A stretch of 64,000 nucleotides of DNA from Platycnemis pennipes (Eukaryota; Arthropoda; Insecta; Odonata; Platycnemididae), in assembly GCA_933228895.1 (NCBI GenBank), contig OW121854.1, positions 13,147,131-13,211,130 on the forward strand. Direction: 5' to 3'. How positions within the stretch are numbered: position 1 is the stretch's first letter; the number at the start of each line of letters is the position of its first letter. The notes below the pieces were generated by a model. The model saw only the letters and a program-made list of their open reading frames with translations. It was not told where the DNA came from and made no database searches. The translations under genes and the position numbers were made by a program. Of the stretch, positions 13,434-27,084 are shown one piece after another.

Positions 13434-16400
13434 GTAAGAACACTAACATTGTTCTGAAATTATTTGTGCTACTATTTTCCTGAAATAATTCTTAAAAAAC
13501 ATTGGATAAGACCAAATTTGAACAAATACGTGTAATGTTAATGAAAAAAATAGGAAATCATAAAATAAAAGGTGCAAAGTTAGGAACACAAACATTGTTT
13601 TGAAATTATCTGCGCTCGTATTTTCCTGAAATAATTCTTAAAAACATTGGATCACACCAAAATTGAACAAATACGAGAGATGGTAATGAAAAAAATTGGA
13701 AATAAAAAAATAATGGGTGCCAATTTAAAAACACAAAAATTGTTCTGAAATTATTTGCGCTACTATTTTCCTGAAATAATTCTTAAAAAACAATGGATAA
13801 GACCAAATTTGAACAAATACGAGTGATGGTAATGAAAAAAATTGGAAATAAAAAATAATGGGTGCCAAGTTAAGAACACAAAAATTGTTCTGAAATTATC
13901 TGCGCTACTATTTTCCTGAAATAATTCATAAAAAACATTGGATAAGACCAAATTTGAACAAATACGTGTGATGTTAATAAAAAAAATTGGAAATCATAAA
14001 GTGAAAGGTGCAAAGTTAAGAACACAAACATTGTTCTGAAATTATCTGCGCTCGTATTTTCCTGAAATAATTCTTAAAAAACATTGGATCACACCAAAAT
14101 TGAACTTATACGAGTGATGGTAATGAAAAAAATTGGAAATAAAAAAATAATGGGTGCCAAGTTAAGAACACAAAAATTGTTCTGCAATTATCTGCGGTAC
14201 TATTTTCCTGAAATAATTCTTAAAAAACATTGGATAAGACCAAATTTGAACAAATACGTGTGATGGTAATGAAAAAAATTGGAAAAAAAAAATAATGGGT
14301 GCCAAGTTAAGAACTCAAAAATGGTTCTGAATTTATCTGTGCTACTATTTTCCTGAAATAATTCTTAAAAAACATTGGATAAGACCAAATTTGAACAAAT
14401 ACGTGTGATGTTAATGAAAAAAATTGGAAATCATAAAATGAAAGGTGCAAAGTTAAGAACTCAAACATTGTTCTGAAATTATCTGCGCTCGTATTTTCAT
14501 GAAATAATTCATAAAAAACAAGGGATAACACCAAATTTGAACAAATACGTGTGAAGTTAATGAAAAAAATTGGAAATCATAAAATGAAAGGTGCAAAGTT
14601 AAGAACACAAACATTGTTCTGAAATGATCTGCGCTCGTATCTTCCTGAAATAAGTCATAAAAAACATTGGATCACACCAAAATTGAACAAATACCAGTGA
14701 TGGTAATGAAAAAAATTGGAAATAAAAAAATAATGGGTGCCAAGTTAAGAACACAAAAATTGTTCTGAAATTATTTGCGCTACTATTTTCCTGAAATAAT
14801 TCTTAAAAAACATTGGATAAGACCAAAATTGAACAAATACGAGTGATGGTAATGAAAAAAATTGGAAATAAAAAAGTAATGGGTGCCAAGTTAAGAACAC
14901 AAAAATTGTTCTGAAATTATCTGCGCTACTATTTTCCTGAAATAATTCTTAAAAAACATTGGATAAGACCAAAATTGAACAAATACGTGTGATGTTAATG
15001 AAAAAAGTTGGAAATCATAAAATGAAAGGTGCAAAGTTAACAACACAAACATTGTTCTGAAATTATCTGCGCTCGTATTTTCCTGAAATAATTTTTAAAA
15101 AACATTGGATCATTCCAAAATTGAACAAATACGACTAATAGTAATGAAAAAAATTGGAAATCATAAAATGAAAGGTTCAAAGGTAAAAACACTAACATTG
15201 TTCTGAAATTATTTGCGCTACTATTTTCCTGAAATAATTCTTAAAAAACATTGGATAAGACCAAATTTGAACAAATACGTGTGATGTTAATGAAAAAAAT
15301 TGGAAATCATAAAATAAAAGGTGCAAAGTTAGGAACACAAACATTGTTTTGAAATTATCTGCGCTCGTATTTTCCTGAAATAATTCTTAAAAACATTGGA
15401 TCACACCAAAATTGAACTTATACGAGAGATGGTAATGAAAAAAATTGGAAATAAAAAAATAATGGGTGCCAAGTTAAGAACACAAACATTGTTCTGAAAT
15501 TATCTGCGCTCGTATTTTCCTTTAATAATTATTAAAAAACATTGGATCAAACCAAAATTGAACAAATACGAGTGATGTTAATGAAAAAAATTGGAAATGA
15601 AAAAATAATGGGTGCCAAGTTAAGAACACAAAAATTGTTCTGAAATTATTTGCGCTACTATTTTCCTGAAATAATTCTTAACAAACATTGGATAAGACCA
15701 AATTTGAACAAATACGTGTGATTTTTATAAAAAAAAATTGTAAATCATAAAATGAAAGGTGCAAAGTTAAGAACACAAAAATTGTTCTGAAATTATTTGC
15801 GCTACTATTTTCCTGACATAATTCTTAAAAAACATTGGATAAGACCAAATTTGAACCAATACGAGTGAAGGTAATGAAAAAAATTGGAAATAAAAAAATA
15901 ATGGGTGCCAAGTTAAGAACACAAAAATTGTTCCGAAAATATTTGCTCTACTACTTACTGAAATAATTCATTAAAAACATTGGATCACCCCAAAATTGAA
16001 CAAATACGAGTGATGGTAATGAAAAAAATTGGAAAAATAAAAAAATAATGGGTGCCAAATTAAGAACACAAAAATTGTTCTGAAATTATTTTCGCTACTA
16101 TTTTCCTGAAATAATTCCTAAAAAACATTGGAAAAGACCAAATTTGAACAAATACGTGTGATGTTAATGAAAAAAATTGGAAATCATAAAATGAAAGGTG
16201 CAAAGTTAAGAACTCAAACATTGTTCTGAAATTATCTGCGCTCGTATTTTCCTGAAATAATTCATAAAAAACGTTGGATAACACCAAATTTGAACAAACA
16301 CGTGTGAAGTTTATGAAAAAAATTGGAAATCATAAAATGAATCGTGCAAAGTTAAGAACACAAACATTGTTCTGAAATGATCTGCGCTCGTATTTTCCTG

Positions 16401-19400
16401 AAATAATTCATAAAAAACATTGGATTACACTAAAATTGAACAGATACGAGTGATGGTAATGAAAAAAATTGGAATTAAAAAAATAATGGGTGCCAAGATA
16501 AGAACACAAAAATTGTTCTGAAATTATTTGCGCTACTATTTTCCTGAAATAATTCTTAAAAAACATTGGATAAAACAAAATTTAAACAAATTCGTGTAAT
16601 GTTAATGAAAAAAATTGGAAATCATAAAATGAAAGGTGCAAAGTTAAGAACATAAACACTGTTCTGAAATTATTTTCGCTCGTATTTTCCTGAAATAATT
16701 CTTAAAAAACATTGGATCACACCAAAATTGAACAAATACGAGTGATGGTAATGAAAAAAATTGGAAATAAAAAATAATGGGTGCCAAGTTAAGAACACAA
16801 AAATTGTTCCGAAAATATTTGCGCTACTACTTACTGAAATAATTCATTAAAAACATTGGATCACCCCAAAATTGAACAAATACGAGTGATGGTAATGAAA
16901 AAAATTGGAAATAAAAAAATAATGGGTGCCAAATTAAGAACACAAAAATTGTTCTGAAATTATTTTCGCTACTATTTTCCTGAAATAATTCCTAAAAAAC
17001 ATTGGATAAGACCAAATTTGAACAAATACGTGTGATGTTAATGAAAAAAATTGGAAATCATAAAATGAAAGGTACAAAGTTAAGAACTCAAACATTGTTC
17101 TGAAATTATCTGCGCACGTATTTTCCTGAAATAATTCATAAAAAACATTGGATAACACCAAATTTGAACAAATACGTGTGATGTTAATGAAAAAAATTGG
17201 AAATCATAAAATGAAAGGTGCTAAGTTGAGAACACAAACATTGTTCTGAAATGATCTGCGCTCGTATTTTCCTGAAATAATTCATAAAAAACATTGGATT
17301 ACACTAAAATTGAACAGATACGAGTGATGGTAATGAAAAAAATTGGAATTAAAAAAATAATGGGTGCCAATTTAAGAACACAAAAATTGTTCTGAAATTA
17401 TTTGTGCTACTATTTTCCTGAAATAATTCTTAACAAACATTGGATAAGACCAAATTTGAACAAATACGTGTGATGTTAATGAAAAAAATTGGAAATCATA
17501 AAATGAAAGGTGCAAAGTTAAGAACACAAACATTGTTCTGAAATTATCTGAGCTCGTATTTTCCTGAAATAGTTCTTAAAAAACATTGGATCACACCAAA
17601 ATTGAACAAATACGAGTGATGGTAATGAAAAAAATTGGAAATAAAAAAATAATGGGTGCCAAGTTAAGAACACAAACATTGTTCTGAAATTATCTGCGCT
17701 CGTATTTTCCTGAAAAAATTCATAAAAAAACATTGGATCACACCAAACTTGAACAAATACAAGAGATGGTAATGAAAAAAATTGGAAATCATAAAATGAA
17801 AGGTGCAATGTTAAGAACAAAAACATTGTTCTGAAATTATCTGAGCTCGTATTTTCCTGAAATAATTCACAAAAAACATTGGATCACACCAAAATTGAAC
17901 AAATACGAGTGATGGTAATGAAAAAAATTGGAAATCATAAAATGAAAGGTGCAAAGTTAAGAACACAAAAATTGTTCTGAAATTATCTGCGCTACTATTT
18001 TCCTGAAATAATTATTAAAAAACATTGGATAAGACCAAATTTGAACAAATACGAGTGATGGTAATGAAAAAAATTGGAAATAAAAAAATAATGGGTGCCA
18101 CGTTAAGAACACAAAAATTGTTCTGAAATTATCTGCGCTACTATTTTCCTGAAATAATTCTTAACAAACATTGGATAAGACCAAATTTGAACAAATACGT
18201 GTGATTTTAATAAAAAAAATTGGAAATCATAAAATGAAAGGTGCAAAGTTAAGAACACAAAAATTGTTCTGAAATTATTTGCGCTACTATTTTCCTGAAA
18301 TAATTCTTAAAAAACATTGGATAAGACCAAATTTGAACCAATACGTGTGATGTTAATGAAAAAAATTGGAAATCATAAAATGAAAGGTGCAAAGTTAAGA
18401 CCACAAACATTGTTCTGAAATTATCAGCGCTCGTATTTTCCTGAAATAATTCATTAAAAACATTGGATCACACCAAAATTGAACAAATACGAGTGATGGT
18501 AATGAAAAAAATTGGAAATAAAAAAATAATGGGTGCCAAATTAAGAACACAAAAATTGTTCTGAAATTATTTGCGCAACTATTTTCCCGAAATAATTCCT
18601 AAAAAACATTGGATAAGACCAAATTTGAACAAATACGTGTGATGTTAATGAAAAAAATTGGAAATCATAAAATTAAAGGTGCAAAGTTAAGAACTCAAAC
18701 ATTGTTCTGAAATTATTTGCGCTACTATTTTCCTGAAATAATTCATAAAAAAAATTGGATTACACTAAAATTGGACAGATACGGGTGATGGTAATGAAAA
18801 AAATTGGAATTAAAAAAATAATGGGTGCCAAATTAAGAACACAAAAATTGTTCTGAAATTATTTTCGCTACTATTTTCCTGAAATAATTCCTAAAAAACA
18901 TTGGATAAGACCAAATTTGAACAAATACGTGTGATGTTAATGAAAAAAATTGGAAATCATAAAATGAAAGGTGCAAATTTAAGAACCCAAACATTGTTCT
19001 GAAATTATCTGCGCTCGTATTTTCCAGAAATAATTTTTAAAAAACATTGGATCATTCCAAAATTGAACAAATACGACTAATGGTAATGAAAAAAATTGGA
19101 AATCATAAAATGAAAGGTGCAAAGGTAAGAACACTAACATTGTTCTGAAATTATTTGCGCTACTATTTTCCTGAAATAATTCTTAAAAAACATTGGATAA
19201 GACCAAATTTGAACAAATACGTGTGATGTTAATGAAAAAAATTGGAAATCATAAAATAAAAGGTGCTAAGTTAGGAACACAAACATTGTTTTGAAATTAT
19301 CTGCGCTCGTATTTTCCTGAAATAATTCTTAAAAACATTGGATCACACCAAAATTGAACAAATACGAGAGATGGTAATGAAAAAAATTGGAAATAAAAAA

Positions 19401-20144
19401 ATAATGGGTGCCAATTTAAGAATACAAAAATTGTTCTGAAATTATTTGCGCTACTATTTTCCTGAAATAATTCTTAAAAAACAATGGATAAGACCAAATT
19501 TGAACAAATACGAGTGATGGTAATGAAAAAAATTGGAAATAAAAAATAATGGGTGCCAAGTTAAGAACACAAAAATTGTTCTGAAATTATCTGCGCTACT
19601 ATTTTCCTGAAATAATTCATAAAAAACATTGGATAAGACCAAATTTGAACAAATACGTGTGATGTTAATGAAAAAAATTGGAAATCATAAAGTGAAAGGT
19701 GCAAAGTTAAGAACACAAACATTGTTCTGAAATTATCTGCGCTCGTATTTTCCTGAAATAATTCTTAAAAAACATTGGATCACACCAAAATTGAACTTAT
19801 ACGAGTGATGGTAATGAAAAAAATTGGAAATAAAAAAATAATGAGTGCCAAGTTAAGAACACAAAAATTGTTCTGCAATTATCTGCGCTACTATTTTCCT
19901 GAAATAATTCTTAAAAAACATTGGATAAGACCAAATTTGAACAAATACGTGTGATGGTAATGAAAAAAATTGGAAAAAAAATATAATGGGTGCCAAGTTA
20001 AGAACTCAAAAATTGTTCTGAATTTATCTGTGCTACTATTTTCCTGAAATAATTCTTAAAAAAACATTGGATAAGACCAAATTTGAACAAATACGTGTGA
20101 TGTTAATGAAAAAAATTGGAAATCATAAAATGAAAGGTGCAAAG
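13434..20144. repeat. 46-monomer tandem segmental duplication, copy 2
   Basis: This is the second copy of the 6711-bp unit, in direct orientation. I found only scattered differences from copy 1: aataagtcat at about 14651 against aataattcat, gaccaaattt at about 16137 against gacgaaaattt at 9426, an A-run length change near 19390, and gaacccaaac plus tttccagaa near 18985-19030. Identity ends at 20145, where the sequence turns to gcaaagttaagaacgcaaac. The few differences point to a recent unequal exchange. Confidence 0.88.
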
Positions 20145-21451
20145 TTAAGAACGCAAACATTGTTCTGAAATTATCTGCTCTCGTATTTTCCTTTAATTAT
20201 TATTAAAAAACATTGGATCAAACCAAAATTGAACAAATACGAGTGATGTTAATGAAAAAAATTGGAAATGAAAAAATAATGGGTGCCAAGATAAGAACAC
20301 AAACATTGTTCTGAAATTATCTGTGCTACTATTTTCCTGAAATAATTCTTAAAAAGCATTGCATAAGACAAAATTTGAACAAATACGTGTGATGTTAATG
20401 AAAAAAATTGGAAATCATAAAATGAAAGGTGCAAAGTTAAGAACTCAAACATTGTTCTGAAATTATCTGCACTCGTACTTTCATGAAATAATTCATAAAA
20501 AACAAGGGATAACACCAAATTTGAACAAATACGTGTGAAGTTAATGAAAAAAATTGAAATCATAAAATGAAAGGTGCAAAGTTAAGAACACAAACATTGT
20601 ACTGAAATGATCTGCGCTCGTATCTTCCTGAAATAATTCATAAAAAACATTGGATCACACCAAAATTGAACAAATACCAGTGATGGTAATGAAAAAAATT
20701 GGAAATAAAAAAATAATGGGTGCCAAGTTAAGAACACAAACATTGTTCTGAAATTATTTGCGCTCGTATTTTCCTGAAAAAATTCATAAAAAAACATTGG
20801 ATCACACCAAAATTGAACAAATACGAGTGATGGTAATGAAAAAAATTGGAAATCATAATATGAAATTGCAAAGTTAAGAACACAAACATTGTTCTGAAAT
20901 TATCTGAGCTCGTATTTTCCTGAAATAATTCATAAAAAACATTGGATCACACCAAAATTGAACAAATACGAGTGATGGTAATGAAAGAATTGGAAATAAA
21001 AAAATAATGGGTGCCAAATTAAGAACACAAAAATTGTTCTGAAATTATTTGCGCTACTATTTTCCTGAAATAATTCTTAAAAAACATTGGATAAGACCAA
21101 ATTTGAACAAATACGTGTGATGTTAATGAAAAAAATTGGAAATCACAAAATGAAAGGTGCAAAGTTAAGAACTCAAACATTGTTCTGAAATTATCTGCGC
21201 TCGTATTTTCCTGAAATAATTCATAAAAAACATTGGATAACACCAAATTTGAACAAATACGTGTGATGTTAATGAAAAAAATTGGAAATCATAAAATGAA
21301 AGGTGCAAAGTTAAGAACACAAAAATTGTTCTGAAATTATTTGCGCTACTATTTTCCTGAAATAATTCTTAAAAAACATTGGATAAGACCAAATTTGAAC
21401 AAATACGAGTGATGGTAATGAAAAAAATTGGAAATAAAAAAGTAATGGGTG
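15762..21451. repeat. 39-monomer tandem segmental duplication, copy 1
   Basis: This 5690-bp block overlaps the right two thirds of the 46-monomer copy 2 and is itself duplicated directly downstream. It opens with the gacataattc / aaccaatacgagtgaagg monomer. It includes two ttccgaaaat marker monomers (15931 and 16807) and a run of rare variants at 20145-20900: gaacgcaaac, tgctctcg, aaaagcattgcataag and attgtactg. Confidence 0.88.
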
Positions 21452-24400
21452 CCAAGTTAAGAACACAAAAATTGTTCTGAAATTATTTGCGCTACTATTT
21501 TCCTGACATAATTCTTAAAAAACATTGGATAAGACCAAATTTGAACCAATACGAGTGAAGGTAATGAAAAAAATTGGAAATAAAAAAATAATGGGTGCCA
21601 AGTTAAGAACACAAAAATTGTTCCGAAAATATTTGCTCTACTACTTACTGAAATAATTCATTAAAAACATTGGATCACCCCAAAATTGAACAAATACGAG
21701 TGATGGTAATGAAAAAAATTGGAAAAATAAAAAAATAATGGGTGCCAAATTAAGAACACAAAAATTGTTCTGAAATTATTTTCGCTACTATTTTCCTGAA
21801 ATAATTCCTAAAAAACATTGGAAAAGACCAAATTTGAACAAATACGTGTGATGTTAATGAAAAAAATTGGAAATCATAAAATGAAAGGTGCAAAGTTAAG
21901 AACTCAAACATTGTTCTGAAATTATCTGCGCTCGTATTTTCCTGAAATAATTCATAAAAAACGTTGGATAACACCAAATTTGAACAAACACGTGTGAAGT
22001 TTATGAAAAAAATTGGAAATCATAAAATGAATCGTGCAAAGTTAAGAACACAAACATTGTTCTGAAATGATCTGCGCTCGTATTTTCCTGAAATAATTCA
22101 TAAAAAACATTGGATTACACTAAAATTGAACAGATACGAGTGATGGTAATGAAAAAAATTGGAATTAAAAAAATAATGGGTGCCAAGATAAGAACACAAA
22201 AATTGTTCTGAAATTATTTGCGCTACTATTTTCCTGAAATAATTCTTAAAAAACATTGGATAAAACAAAATTTAAACAAATTCGTGTAATGTTAATGAAA
22301 AAAATTGGAAATCATAAAATGAAAGGTGCAAAGTTAAGAACATAAACACTGTTCTGAAATTATTTTCGCTCGTATTTTCCTGAAATAATTCTTAAAAAAC
22401 ATTGGATCACACCAAAATTGAACAAATACGAGTGATGGTAATGAAAAAAATTGGAAATAAAAAATAATGGGTGCCAAGTTAAGAACACAAAAATTGTTCC
22501 GAAAATATTTGCGCTACTACTTACTGAAATAATTCATTAAAAACATTGGATCACCCCAAAATTGAACAAATACGAGTGATGGTAATGAAAAAAATTGGAA
22601 ATAAAAAAATAATGGGTGCCAAATTAAGAACACAAAAATTGTTCTGAAATTATTTTCGCTACTATTTTCCTGAAATAATTCCTAAAAAACATTGGATAAG
22701 ACCAAATTTGAACAAATACGTGTGATGTTAATGAAAAAAATTGGAAATCATAAAATGAAAGGTACAAAGTTAAGAACTCAAACATTGTTCTGAAATTATC
22801 TGCGCACGTATTTTCCTGAAATAATTCATAAAAAACATTGGATAACACCAAATTTGAACAAATACGTGTGATGTTAATGAAAAAAATTGGAAATCATAAA
22901 ATGAAAGGTGCTAAGTTGAGAACACAAACATTGTTCTGAAATGATCTGCGCTCGTATTTTCCTGAAATAATTCATAAAAAACATTGGATTACACTAAAAT
23001 TGAACAGATACGAGTGATGGTAATGAAAAAAATTGGAATTAAAAAAATAATGGGTGCCAATTTAAGAACACAAAAATTGTTCTGAAATTATTTGTGCTAC
23101 TATTTTCCTGAAATAATTCTTAACAAACATTGGATAAGACCAAATTTGAACAAATACGTGTGATGTTAATGAAAAAAATTGGAAATCATAAAATGAAAGG
23201 TGCAAAGTTAAGAACACAAACATTGTTCTGAAATTATCTGAGCTCGTATTTTCCTGAAATAGTTCTTAAAAAACATTGGATCACACCAAAATTGAACAAA
23301 TACGAGTGATGGTAATGAAAAAAATTGGAAATAAAAAAATAATGGGTGCCAAGTTAAGAACACAAACATTGTTCTGAAATTATCTGCGCTCGTATTTTCC
23401 TGAAAAAATTCATAAAAAAACATTGGATCACACCAAACTTGAACAAATACAAGAGATGGTAATGAAAAAAATTGGAAATCATAAAATGAAAGGTGCAATG
23501 TTAAGAACAAAAACATTGTTCTGAAATTATCTGAGCTCGTATTTTCCTGAAATAATTCACAAAAAACATTGGATCACACCAAAATTGAACAAATACGAGT
23601 GATGGTAATGAAAAAAATTGGAAATCATAAAATGAAAGGTGCAAAGTTAAGAACACAAAAATTGTTCTGAAATTATCTGCGCTACTATTTTCCTGAAATA
23701 ATTATTAAAAAACATTGGATAAGACCAAATTTGAACAAATACGAGTGATGGTAATGAAAAAAATTGGAAATAAAAAAATAATGGGTGCCACGTTAAGAAC
23801 ACAAAAATTGTTCTGAAATTATCTGCGCTACTATTTTCCTGAAATAATTCTTAACAAACATTGGATAAGACCAAATTTGAACAAATACGTGTGATTTTAA
23901 TAAAAAAAATTGGAAATCATAAAATGAAAGGTGCAAAGTTAAGAACACAAAAATTGTTCTGAAATTATTTGCGCTACTATTTTCCTGAAATAATTCTTAA
24001 AAAACATTGGATAAGACCAAATTTGAACCAATACGTGTGATGTTAATGAAAAAAATTGGAAATCATAAAATGAAAGGTGCAAAGTTAAGACCACAAACAT
24101 TGTTCTGAAATTATCAGCGCTCGTATTTTCCTGAAATAATTCATTAAAAACATTGGATCACACCAAAATTGAACAAATACGAGTGATGGTAATGAAAAAA
24201 ATTGGAAATAAAAAAATAATGGGTGCCAAATTAAGAACACAAAAATTGTTCTGAAATTATTTGCGCAACTATTTTCCCGAAATAATTCCTAAAAAACATT
24301 GGATAAGACCAAATTTGAACAAATACGTGTGATGTTAATGAAAAAAATTGGAAATCATAAAATTAAAGGTGCAAAGTTAAGAACTCAAACATTGTTCTGA

Positions 24401-27084
24401 AATTATTTGCGCTACTATTTTCCTGAAATAATTCATAAAAAAAATTGGATTACACTAAAATTGGACAGATACGGGTGATGGTAATGAAAAAAATTGGAAT
24501 TAAAAAAATAATGGGTGCCAAATTAAGAACACAAAAATTGTTCTGAAATTATTTTCGCTACTATTTTCCTGAAATAATTCCTAAAAAACATTGGATAAGA
24601 CCAAATTTGAACAAATACGTGTGATGTTAATGAAAAAAATTGGAAATCATAAAATGAAAGGTGCAAATTTAAGAACACAAACATTGTTCTGAAATTATCT
24701 GCGCTCGTATTTTCCTGAAATAATTTTTAAAAAACATTGGATCATTCCAAAATTGAACAAATACGACTAATGGTAATGAAAAAAATTGGAAATCATAAAA
24801 TGAAAGGTGCAAAGGTAAGAACACTAACATTGTTCTGAAATTATTTGCGCTACTATTTTCCTGAAATAATTCTTAAAAAACATTGGATAAGACCAAATTT
24901 GAACAAATACGTGTGATGTTAATGAAAAAAATTGGAAATCATAAAATAAAAGGTGCTAAGTTAGGAACACAAACATTGTTTTGAAATTATCTGCGCTCGT
25001 ATTTTCCTGAAATAATTCTTAAAAACATTGGATCACACCAAAATTGAACAAATACGAGAGATGGTAATGAAAAAAATTGGAAATAAAAAAATAATGGGTG
25101 CCAATTTAAGAATACAAAAATTGTTCTGAAATTATTTGCGCTACTATTTTCCTGAAATAATTCTTAAAAAACAATGGATAAGACCAAATTTGAACAAATA
25201 CGAGTGATGGTAATGAAAAAAATTGGAAATAAAAAATAATGGGTGCCAAGTTAAGAACACAAAAATTGTTCTGAAATTATCTGCGCTACTATTTTCCTGA
25301 AATAATTCATAAAAAACATTGGATAAGACCAAATTTGAACAAATACGTGTGATGTTAATGAAAAAAATTGGAAATCATAAAGTGAAAGGTGCAAAGTTAA
25401 GAACACAAACATTGTTCTGAAATTATCTGCGCTCGTATTTTCCTGAAATAATTCTTAAAAAACATTGGATCACACCAAAATTGAACTTATACGAGTGATG
25501 GTAATGAAAAAAATTGGAAATAAAAAAATAATGAGTGCCAAGTTAAGAACACAAAAATTGTTCTGCAATTATCTGCGCTACTATTTTCCTGAAATAATTC
25601 TTAAAAAACATTGGATAAGACCAAATTTGAACAAATACGTGTGATGGTAATGAAAAAAATTGGAAAAAAAATATAATGGGTGCCAAGTTAAGAACTCAAA
25701 AATTGTTCTGAATTTATCTGTGCTACTATTTTCCTGAAATAATTCTTAAAAAAACATTGGATAAGACCAAATTTGAACAAATACGTGTGATGTTAATGAA
25801 AAAAATTGGAAATCATAAAATGAAAGGTGCAAAGTTAAGAACGCAAACATTGTTCTGAAATTATCTGCTCTCGTATTTTCCTTTAATTATTATTAAAAAA
25901 CATTGGATCAAACCAAAATTGAACAAATACGAGTGATGTTAATGAAAAAAATTGGAAATGAAAAAATAATGGGTGCCAAGATAAGAACACAAACATTGTT
26001 CTGAAATTATCTGTGCTACTATTTTCCTGAAATAATTCTTAAAAAGCATTGCATAAGACAAAATTTGAACAAATACGTGTGATGTTAATGAAAAAAATTG
26101 GAAATCATAAAATGAAAGGTGCAAAGTTAAGAACTCAAACATTGTTCTGAAATTATCTGCACTCGTACTTTCATGAAATAATTCATAAAAAACAAGGGAT
26201 AACACCAAATTTGAACAAATACGTGTGAAGTTAATGAAAAAAATTGAAATCATAAAATGAAAGGTGCAAAGTTAAGAACACAAACATTGTACTGAAATGA
26301 TCTGCGCTCGTATCTTCCTGAAATAATTCATAAAAAACATTGGATCACACCAAAATTGAACAAATACCAGTGATGGTAATGAAAAAAATTGGAAATAAAA
26401 AAATAATGGGTGCCAAGTTAAGAACACAAACATTGTTCTGAAATTATTTGCGCTCGTATTTTCCTGAAAAAATTCATAAAAAAACATTGGATCACACCAA
26501 AATTGAACAAATACGAGTGATGGTAATGAAAAAAATTGGAAATCATAATATGAAATTGCAAAGTTAAGAACACAAACATTGTTCTGAAATTATCTGAGCT
26601 CGTATTTTCCTGAAATAATTCATAAAAAACATTGGATCACACCAAAATTGAACAAATACGAGTGATGGTAATGAAAGAATTGGAAATAAAAAAATAATGG
26701 GTGCCAAATTAAGAACACAAAAATTGTTCTGAAATTATTTGCGCTACTATTTTCCTGAAATAATTCTTAAAAAACATTGGATAAGACCAAATTTGAACAA
26801 ATACGTGTGATGTTAATGAAAAAAATTGGAAATCACAAAATGAAAGGTGCAAAGTTAAGAACTCAAACATTGTTCTGAAATTATCTGCGCTCGTATTTTC
26901 CTGAAATAATTCATAAAAAACATTGGATAACACCAAATTTGAACAAATACGTGTGATGTTAATGAAAAAAATTGGAAATCATAAAATGAAAGGTGCAAAG
27001 TTAAGAACACAAAAATTGTTCTGAAATTATTTGCGCTACTATTTTCCTGAAATAATTCTTAAAAAACATTGGATAAGACCAAAA
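21452..27084. repeat. 39-monomer tandem segmental duplication, copy 2
   Basis: This is a direct repeat of 15762 onward at offset 5690. All the rare variants of copy 1 reappear at the expected places, for example attgtactg at 20595 and 26285 and the shortened monomer with aatatgaaattgc at 20856 and 26546. Reading by eye I noted two base differences, both near 18985-19030 against 24675-24720. The match ends at about 27084, where ccaaatttg is replaced by ccaaaattg and a different monomer series begins. Copies this similar are also where assemblies can collapse or expand. Confidence 0.87.

Noticed and set aside
20840..20880. Possible insertion at the irregular aatatgaaattgc junction (also 26546 and 30920)
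   Set aside because: It is a few-base shortening of the normal aaaatgaaaggtgc junction that has been copied with its block; no foreign sequence is present.
15762..27084. Calling the near-identical copies an assembly error outright
   Set aside because: Several private differences separate the copies, and later blocks descend from the same series at other offsets, which supports real duplication. It remains to be tested with reads and is listed as a finding.
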